DNA of 64,000 nucleotides from Hyaloscypha bicolor E (taxonomy: Eukaryota > Ascomycota > Leotiomycetes > Helotiales > Hyaloscyphaceae). A program made the translations under genes and the position numbers. The stretch is taken from contig NW_020194627.1 of assembly GCF_002865645.1 (NCBI RefSeq), positions 1,257,271 through 1,321,270 of the forward strand, given 5' to 3'. Position 1 is the first letter of the stretch. Each line of letters opens with the position of its first letter. Of this stretch, positions 50,440-61,200 are shown one piece after another. The notes under the pieces were generated by a model, which was given only the letters and a program-made list of their open reading frames with translations, did not search any database and was not told the origin of the DNA.

Positions 50440-53400
50440 ATTTTATATTAAGAAAAGCTTCTATTATTAGATACTTCTTTCTAGTTCTTTATAAAAGAGA
50501 TATATTTTACTTTCTCTAATTTTAGTAATTCTGAAATATATATAATAATACTAGTAGCTTTCTTAATCTCCTAAATATTATTTTATTTATAATATTCTAT
50601 AATTATTTCTTTTTCTAGTTCTATATCTATTTTAAAATATTTATTTATAAGTATATATTTATTATTAACTTTATTTTTAGAGAAATACTAGAATCTATTT
50701 CTTTTAATAAATTACTTAAATTAATTCCCGATATATATTCTTTAAAATATAATATTATTAAGTTTTTCTAGTATATAATATTCTTTTAGTTAATTTATAT
50801 ATTTTATTTTATATAAGCTAAGCTAGTAATATAATAGCTTTATATTTCTTGACTTATCTTAATTTATTAATTTAATATTATATATAAGAACCAGATTCTT
50901 TTCGGAAATAGGCTTTAAATAATCTAGTAAATAGTATTAAATTACTTTTTTTTCTTTTAGTATTATTTAGTCTTTTTTATTCTGGCTTCTTAAATATTTT
51001 TATTTCTTATCTATATTTGCTTTATATATATTTCTAAAAGTATTTCTTTATTATAGACTTTATTCTATTTAAGTATTCTCTAGATTAGAAAGATATTTTT
51101 ATAAGTAATATAGCTTTTCTATTATAGACTATATAAAAAGAAGTAAATCTAGTTAGTTTATATATAGTAACTCGGTTAGTAAATAAAATATATAATAGTA
51201 AATCTATTTAAGGCTTCTTTTTATCTATTATAAATATAATAAGTATTTAAATAATTAGTTAATATTCTCTTTTAATTATTTTCTTTTCTTTAAAATTATA
51301 GGCTAAAATAATAATTCTATTAATTCCTAGCTTATTAAATTCCCGAATTATTACTTCTTTAAATTCTAATCTGCTATTTATCTTAAGCTATTTAAATAAA
51401 CTATACCTATAAATAATTTCTTCCCAAATAAACTTAGTAATTTTTTTACTAATTAGATTCTTTAAAAGTCTAGCTTTAACTTATTCTAAGAAATTATTTC
51501 TAATAATAACTAATAAATTATATTTCTTATAATCTAGTAATTTAATTATATTAATTCTAATATAATAGAAAAGAAATATAGCTTTTATTAAATATAGAGC
51601 TTTTTCTTATTTTCTTTTACTTATATATTAATAGACTTTATAAGTATTAATATATTTTTATATATAGTTATAGTAATTTTTCTAGTAATAGTAGCTAGCT
51701 ACTAAATAAAAAGTATTCTCTTTTCCGGTATATCTAATCTTATTATATAGCTTTTTAATAATAATTTCCCTTTATTTTTAATTATTAATAATAAGTTAAG
51801 ATAAGTATATTTTAGATATAATTCTCTATAGTAATTAATTTCTTATACTATAATTTAAAGCTTCTTTACTTAATTTTCGAAACTCGGCTCTAGATATTTC
51901 TTCTAGTTTAGAAAGTATTATAAGATATTATATAATATTCTAGTATTATTTGAAATAGCTATTATCTAAGAAATTTAGTAAAATATAAGAGTTAGTATTA
52001 TTATTTACTATTTTACTAGAGATTATATATAAAAGACTATAGCCTTTACTATATAACTTCCAAATATTATTATTTTTTAATATTACTAATTTGCTTCTAG
52101 ATATAATAAAGCTTTAATTATTAATCTCTGGTAATTAGATATTACTATCTAAATATCTAGTAAAGGTCTTAGGAATTCTTTTTCTCAAAATAATATTATA
52201 TAACTAAACTAGAACTACTTTCTTTAACTAAACTTTTTATCTAATAAATACTATTCTAATAATATTAAGCTCTATTACTAACTATTTATTAATATCCTTA
52301 TTATTTTTAGTATTACTTTCTTACTATAAATATCTTAATAATTTATTTATAGTAATATATTTGGTTTCTTTAATATATTTAATTTTAAAGTCAAATAATT
52401 AAATTTATACTAGCTAGTAAGTAATTAGAGCTCTAGAAAGATCTATAGCTATTTTACTTAGCTATATAGCAAGTATATTAGTATCTAGTTTAAGAATAAA
52501 ATAAACTTTATATAGCCAGAATTATACTTTTTATAAATATTTTACTAGCCCTTAGTATTTTCTTTTAATAGTATTATATCTCTATTTAGTATTATTTCAG
52601 ATTCTAGACTTATATTATATAATTCTCTTTTTCTCTTTATTATTATATTAATTAAGAGTTCTGTTTTATTTATTTAGGCTAGTATTTATTACTAATATAA
52701 TTTATAGAATATTAGAATAATAATAAGCTTTTCTTAAAGAATTCATATAGCTTATATTTATTTATTACTTTAGTTTTATATTATATTTTTTCTTATTAAA
52801 TAGTAAATAGATTTAGTAATAATTATAAAGCTTTTAATTCAAATATAGTAATAAATAATAATTCTAATAAATACCTTATTTTTAGTTATATTATTATAAT
52901 ATTTCTATCTTAAGATTTTAGTAATTCCTAAGCTTAAAAGGCTTTTTCTAAATACTTTATAAATAAAGCTAATAATAATTATATTATTATAATAGAACTA
53001 TAATTTTTCTCTAATATTAGCTCTAGCTTATTTAACTTTATTTAAGATTATATTCAGGTTTTAAAGATATTTAAATATAAAATACCAAATACTAGATAAA
53101 ATAAGCTATTTATTATAGTCTATATAAAGTTCTTTAATTCTAATATTATTAATAAATAATATAGCAATTTTAGGAAATAGATTTTCTAGAATAGTTATAA
53201 TAATTTATATAAACTATATAATAGAATTAGTAGCTTCCTAAAATAATATAATTATTCTTAATAGTTCTAAAGGCATTATAAATATAATTAAATCTCTATT
53301 ATAAGTATCTAGTATAAGTTAATTATATCCGGAAAAGAAATTAATTAAAAAAAATATAAGTATATCTAATAAATTTCTCCGAGATCTTATTAGTAAACGG

Positions 53401-56400
53401 GAATAAATTAGTATTTTATAAAATTACTAAATTTATTTTTATAATAATATTAATTAGTTTATAAGTTCTAGTAATCTCTTTTATAACTAAGAATTATAGA
53501 TTTTAGTAAAGTTTATTATATTTCTCAAGAACTTTATAATCTAGATATTCTAATAATATTTTTATTATTATTAGTACTAGAGCTTTTGAATATAGGAAAT
53601 TCTTCTTTTACTAAGCCTTATATTTAATAGTCTTAATTAGAATAAGTAAGCTAATATTTTTATAGACTTTTCCTATTTTTTTCTAATTAAATATAATTAT
53701 ATTTACTTAATTAATTATTAATTCTTAGAATATAGCTAGTTTCTTTTTCTAGAGCTAGTTACTAATATCTAATTATTTAAGATATTTTAAAGTAAATTAT
53801 AAATCTCTTAGAATAGCTAATATTCTTAGTAAAAGATAATTCTTATATTTTCTAATATATTTCTATAAGTATTCTCTAGTTTTAAATCTCTTAAATTAGT
53901 CTAAATATTTACTAGAGCCTTTTCTAGTTCTATTATTAGTATTTACTAATTAAATCTTCTTGTTTTTTATTTTATATACTTTTATAACTAAGAATAAACT
54001 ATAGTTATTATCTTTTTTTTTAAGAGCTATAGCTATTTTCTTTAATATTCTTTTTATCTAATTTCTGAAATTTATAACTTTTTTATTTAGCTTTTTCCTA
54101 GTTAGATATAGAGAATATCTTTTTATTTAGTATTTTAATATACTTTTCTTAAACTCTTATATATTTTAGAATTCTTTCTAGTTTTAGGTTCTATATTTCT
54201 TAGTTTTAGGAATATATTTCTTTATTATTAGAAGATATTATTTTATTTCTTCTTTAAAAATATTTTTACTTAATATTTTTTTTTATTTCTTTTTCTATTA
54301 AATCCGGAACTACTTTTAATAATACTTTAATTAAAGCCTTTTTTATTTTAGTTTCCCTAAAAATATTATTAATTTCCTAAACTTTTAAACCTAAAATAAA
54401 AGAATTTATAAGAAATTCTAGTATTTTCTTATTTCTTCTAATATTACTACTAGTTATAATAATAGATTTTATTTTTTTCTTTTTCTTTTTAGTTTCTTAT
54501 TTTATATTATTTAATTTCTTAATTCTAGAAGCTTAATATTCTTAAACTATTACTTTCTTCTATTTTCCTATATTCTTTAAAAATAAAATAATTATAATAA
54601 TATAAATATTCTAGTTATTTTTAGAATTAGTAAATCTTTTATTTTATAAACTATTACTTTTATATATAATATTTATTTTTATCTTTACTAAGAATAATTA
54701 ACTAAATAGAATCTTTAGAGCTTTTTTAACTAGAAAAAATATATTTTCGTATTTTACTTTATTTATAACCTTAGCTTTAAGCTTTACTATTTTTATAAAT
54801 CTAAATTCTGTTTTAGTAATAATAAATATTTAATAATCTATAATATTATATACTATTTTACTAATATTTCTAGAGATCTTTTCGGGAAAAATATTAACTT
54901 TAGCTCTAGTATTAATTATTTCTTTATATTTAATACTTTCTTAAGGTTTTTAAAATATAAATTAGAAATATAAAGATTATATAATATATTTATAAGCTAG
55001 TAATATCCGAATATTAATACTATTATCTTTAAATTAAATAATTCTATTAGTATTAAATACCTGAGCTAGTATTTCTAATTTCTTAAATATTCTATCTATT
55101 ATATAAGCTATAGCTATTAGCTTTATAGATTTTCTAGTATATCTAATTATAATTAATATAATAGTATTTTCTATTTATAAAATAATAAAATAAAGTATAT
55201 TATTCTTAATTTATTAATTCTAAAATATAATAGCTAGATCTAATATTTTTAAGGTATTAATAAGTATTCTTATTTCTTTCTAAATTTTTAGAAATAAAAT
55301 AGTTACTTTTTTTAGTAGTTTTATTAGAATATTATTAATTTCAGGAGTTCTATACTTATTATAATTAAGAATATACTAGATTTCTAATTTATTTTATTTA
55401 TTTCTAGAAATATTAATATTTATATTTTTAACTAGGCTATTTCCTTATTTATTATTTCTTAGAATAGTATTTTTCTGGCCTCTTATATAAAGTAGCTTTT
55501 CTTCTATTTTAGCTCGTTTTTAGAGAACTTCTTTAGCTATTTCTATTTCTTTTCTTTTTTTTCTTAATAAGAAACTTATTATAATATTAATAAAAATACT
55601 ATTTATAGCCAAATCTTAATACTATTTATTAATTCTAGAACCTAAAGTATTAGTAATTCTAATATAATTTTCTTTAAAATAAAGTAGCTATTTAAATTCC
55701 TTAGATATAACTTATTTACTATTATATATAAATTCTGGTTAGCTAGTTTTCTTTTTTCTTTCTTGCCTAGTAAACTAGGTATTTCTTATTAATCTCTGGA
55801 TATTTTTAGGTTAAGTATTTAAGTTATAATTAAATTCTTTTTTTTAGACTTGGGAAATAATTTAGTTAAATTACTAATATTTATTAATAAGAAAAAAGGA
55901 AATACTTTCTTATTTAGACTTAAATAGCCTTTTATATTATCTTTTATTAAATTAGTAAATATATTTATAATTTATAAGCTTTTTTATTAGTAAGTAATAG
56001 AATTAAAAAATATAAATATATTTTGGATTAATATTAATATTCTTATTTCTATTATAATACTTATAGTAAATTCGTTCTTTTAGTTCTGGATCTATATTAT
56101 AGGCTATATTAATTTAAATAGTATTCTTTAATTATATTTAAAACTAATTTTCTTTAGAATATAGTTATTTAGATTCTTTACTTATTCTAGCTTAATTACT
56201 ATAGCTATTATAGTATTCTTTATATTCTTTATTATAACTTCTAATATATTTTCCCTAAAAACTTAAATTATATTTACTAGGCTATTAATACTATTATATT
56301 TATTATAATTAGCTAAATTATATAAATAAGCCACGAATATTCTCTCGAATTATAATAGTAGTTATATTAAATTATTTCTATAAATTCTCTTAAGTTATAA

Positions 56401-57506
56401 TAATAATAAATAGTTTTTCTAGACTTCTTATTAGCTAGTTAATATTATTTCTCTTGGGTTTATTATTTTTAGTAAATTTTATATAATTAGCTATAGGCTA
56501 GATTCTTTTTTTACTTATATTTATAATAGCTTTAGAAAGTATAATATAAGGACTTAGTAAAAAGTAATTATTTTCTAGCTTAGGAACTATATTATAAACT
56601 ATTATATCTAAATATTCCTATTTAAGTCTAGATATATCTGGGTTATTAGTAATATTAAAATAGTATTTTTTCTTTTTATACTAATAAAATATTATTATTT
56701 TCTTATATATCTTACTATATTTATAAATAGAAATATTTATAAGTTTAAAGTTTATATTCTTAAAAATATAATTTCTTACTAAAATAAATAATTCTCTTAT
56801 AAATTATTAATACTAAGTAATTTTATTTATCTTTTTTCTCTTTAATAATTTCTTTAATATTTTATTAAATATATTAATATAAGACTTAAAAAAGATTTCT
56901 TTATTCTGGGCTTATATAATAATCTAATTAAGAAAGTTATAGCTAATTTTAAGTATTTCCTAATTATATTCTTGAAATTTCTTTAATAAGGCTTTAAAAA
57001 ACTTGGTTTTCTAATAATCTTTTAGGTTATTAGTATAATATTCTAATATAGCCTTAATTTAATTCTTATAAATAGGAAAAATATAATAAATAATTCTTTT
57101 TCTTTTAATATTATTAGAAATATAATAGTTTTTATATATATTTATATATTATTTCAAGAATATAAAAATATTACTTTCTTGAAATTATAGTATTCTAGAA
57201 ACTCTTATAAGTAATAGATTTAAACCTAATACTAATATATACTTATTTTTAGCTATATTAATCTTAATAATTTCTTTTATAATTAATTATAAAGTTTCTA
57301 TACCTAAAACTTCTACTAATAAAATTCTTAAAAAACTAATTTCCTATTTAAATATATCTTTTAATTTAGGAATTAGAATTTGGGAAAAACCGGTTAATAA
57401 TAATAAATATAATTAAGATTCGAGTTTTAGTATTAATAATAATAAAATAATAGTTTTTCTAGTCTTATTTCTATTATTTATACTTTCTTTTCTATTTCTT
57501 TAACTT
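50440..57506 (-). pseudogene. Gypsy C gag-pol remnant (5' end cut off)
   Basis: Minus-strand equivalent of copy A gag-pol from about 35870 to 42930. The RT box reads F-I-N-N-I at 53142-53156 as in A and B, and the integrase K-I-N-S-R-like motif lies near 51370-51390. The start of gag is missing because of the copy B insertion at 57512 and should be beyond the right edge of the window. No intact domain remains. Confidence 0.82.
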
Positions 57507-57511
57507 AATAC

Positions 57512-57813
57512 TATAATATAGCAGGCTATACTTATTAAAAATTATATTATTTTAGTAGTTTTAAGGTTTAGGTTATATAATAAAAGCTGCGGCCTTTTAT
57601 ATATAACTTGCGGAAATTATATAAGAAAGCTGGTTTTTCTATAAATTTAGAAAATAATCCTTTATAAATATTTAATTAATTAAGCTTTTATATACTATAT
57701 ACTATTTATACTTTACTATTTATATTTTTAATTTATTATTTTATTATTAAATTATGTTTTGTATTCTGGTATACTTTATATAAGTTTTTATCTTATTATA
57801 GTTTTCCTTCTAT
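57512..57813 (+). repeat. Gypsy B 5' LTR (302 bp)
   Basis: Same length as the solo LTR at 46433-46734 and related to it mainly by C-to-T and G-to-A changes. It retains GCTGCGGCCTTTT and AAGAAAGCTGGTTTTTCT unchanged. After its end at CCTTCTAT the following leader (ATATTTTATAGTAAG) is shared with copy A. Confidence 0.87.
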
Positions 57814-58249
57814 ATATTTTATAGTAAGTAATACAGGGAAAATAGAAACTTTATAGTTAAGGTAATACTCTTATAAAGTTCTAAGAAATATCTATAAGAT
57901 AGATTATTAGCTTAGTAAGTTAGGAAAGAAAAGAGCTATTATAATACCTTAAGCCTAAGGCTAAAATATTAAGGATATATAAGTATTAATCTTAGTATCT
58001 TATATTAATTTCTGATATATCTAATAACTTAGATATAGGTTAGCTATAAGATATAATTACTAGTATAATATATAGAAATAATAGAAATAAAGACTAATTA
58101 TAGAAAGAAAAGAAATAAAGGAAATAAAATAAGAAATATTATACTAAAATAATATAAGTTAGATCTTAGTTAGAAATAGACTTTAGTACTCGGAAATAAA
58201 GTTATATTATTAATTTATATATTATTTTCAGTTATAATAAAGACTAAAA

Positions 58250-61200
58250 TAAAGATAGTTTTAGTTTTAGTAAAAAAGCTTATTTCTAAATCCAGAAAAG
58301 ATATCTAAAAAAGAAAATATCTTTAATTTCAAGTAAAATAGTAAATAGAAATCGGAAATAAAAATTAAAAAGAAATAAATACTAAGTAAAGAAATAAAAG
58401 AAAATTCAGAAAATTCAGAAAAATTAGCGAAATTATATTTATTATTTTTATTATTATTTTTAATAATATTAATAAATATATCTAGTTTAGTAAAATTAAG
58501 AGAAAATACTATAGGTACTAAGTTAAAGAAATAGGAAAGAGAATATAAGTAATAGAAATAAGACTAGAAAAGCTATTATCTTATTATTATTAATACTAAA
58601 ACTTAAATCTTAATTATATCTATTATTATTAACTAGTTTCTCTCTAATCCCGGTTTCTAAATTAAAAGATATATTTAAATAGGAAGTTAGTTCTTTAGGA
58701 ACCTTATTAGTAAAAGTCTCAGGTATAGAAACTTTATAATTAATTATAAAAGAAATTATTAAGATTAATATAACTAAGAATAAGTATATATTAATACCGG
58801 ATTTAAAGTTATTATTTATAAAAGCTTCTAAAATACTATAGTTTCAGGAAAGTAATATCTTTATATTTTTAAAATAATATATAAATATATATAAGAACTA
58901 TTATATTTCTAATAATACTAAAAAAAAGAGAATTATCTATTATATTTCTTCTATTTACAAGAATTAGATTAAGGCTATACTAGAGTACTATACTAATAAC
59001 TCAGGAAATTACTAGAAAACTAAGCTTTTTAAGGCCTTACTAAAAGAATTCCGAAAATATAACTAGAAAATACTCAAAATTAGCTATAACTTTTTTAATT
59101 AGATTATTATATAAGTTTAGAATAAAGGAATTTCTTTTAAGTCTTATATTAATATATTTAATAGAATATTAAAGAAATTATTAAAAAAGAAAGTACTAAA
59201 TGAAATTATTTAGTACCAAGAATTTATAAGAGAATTATTTATTCTAATAAAAGATTATATTCTTAAAAATATAAACTTTAAGCCTATAGATATTTTTATT
59301 TATAAATATAATAAAATATATAAGAAGGCAGTAATATTTTATTAGTATAAAGAAAAGAAGTATTATTTTAATATTACTAATAACCCAGATATATCTAGAC
59401 TTAAATAAGAATACTATAATATAATAATTTATAATATAATTCCCAAACCAGAAAATAATTATTCTTTATTAATTTCTTCTATTATATTTCTTAAAGCTAT
59501 TATAGATATAGGTAAGAAAAGAATTTAGCCTATAGCTAATTATACGAAATCTACTAAAAGTAGTAAACCTAAAAGAGATAATATTAACTAGTTAGTAAAA
59601 AGTCTAGAAAAACTATCTATTATTACTATAACTTAAGAGAATCTATAGAAATAACTTAATATAGTTACTATTATAATTCGGGAGGATATCTATAGCTTAC
59701 TTATATAGCCTAGCTAACTATAATAAGTATAATAGTATTAATAGCCTAGTAAGTATAATTCGGGTTTTTAGAAAAAATATATTAGAAGTTATAGTAAAGG
59801 TTATAAAAAATATTATAATAGCTATAATAGTTAAGCTAGAATAAATAGAAGATTTAAATAATTATATTCTAGAGAAAATTAATCTTAAATATAACCAGAA
59901 AATATTACTTAAATTAATATAGCCTATAATATAAATCCAGAACTAAAAGAACGAATTTACTATAAGTATTATAATAGAAATAAGAATAATAATATTAATC
60001 CAGAATATATTTATATTTCTTAGTTCTATTATTTATTAATAAAAGAGCTTATAAATTATAAATATACTTACTAATTTAATAAAAGATAATATAAAAAGCT
60101 ATTTAAGCCTAAATAAGAAAGTATTTTCTTTTTCTTTACTAGTAAATACTAGTAATTTAACTAAATTATTTCCTAAGTCTAAAAAAGAAAATTTGACTAT
60201 AATTTAAATACTTAATTCAAAAATATCTAGAGATTAATAAAAGATATCTAATTTACTAGATAAGAAAGAAAAAAAGAAACTAGCTAACCGGAATTTATAT
60301 ATAGAAATAAGTAAGTTATATTTAGGGAATCTAAATAGCCGCTTTACTTTAGAGGAAATTATATTAGAATTATTAATATTTCAGGTTCTAAAATTAATAA
60401 ATAGTATTAAGATCTAGCTATAAATAGTATTTCTATTAATATTATAACGAATTCTTTATTAAGAAAAAAGAGAAAAGAAATAAAAATAGCTAAAGAGGTT
60501 TTCCGAAAATAAGCCAGAATAAAAGAAAAGCTATTTTATATAAGAGGCCAGAAAAATACTATTTTAAAAAGTAATAAATAAGGAAATAGCCTAGCTAAGA
60601 ATATAAATATTAATAGTTCCAGAGATAAATAAAACAAATTAGGAACCTAGTATACTTTTAATTATAATAAGTATAGGATTTCTGAAATTAATAATATTCT
60701 AATAAGATTACTAAAGAAAGTAACTATTCTATTTTTAAGACTTAGAAAGAAATAAGAATACTTATTAATACTTTAAAAATACTAGATCTAGCTATTATAT
60801 TTTAGAACTAATAAATTAGGAATAATACTTCCTATCTTATTATCTTATAAATAGGAAATACTATTATATTAAGTATAATTAGATATACTAGAAAATTTAT
60901 AGAACTAGTAGCTATAGCTTATATAATAAATAGAATATTTAAGGAATTAGAAATACTAGCTTAAATATTTAATACTAATAGAATTATTTAATTTAAAAAT
61001 AATAATATTAATATTCGAATATTACTAGCTTATAAATATATAATATAATCTCTATATCTCTGATTTATATTTCGAGAACCTTAAGAGAATATTAAATATA
61101 AAGAAATAATTAATATTAGAGCTAAAGTTAATATTCTTTCTAAAAAGATCTCTAGAAGTATTAGTAAAATAATATATAATATTATAGATTATTAAATATT

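Larger units (their letters stand above)
48170..57511 (-). mobile_element. Large Ty3/gypsy element, copy C, both ends missing
   Basis: The reverse complement is collinear with copy A from 35865 to about 44925, so A and C form an inverted repeat of about 9 kb with a 3.2-kb spacer. Its 3' part stops at the LTR ending at 48169, about 120 bp into the third ORF. Its 5' part stops at 57511, where copy B's LTR begins. The pentamer AATAC at 57507-57511 corresponds to native sequence in A (GTATT at 35865-35869), so B inserted into C. An unmutated solo LTR lies at 49183-49416. Confidence 0.85.
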
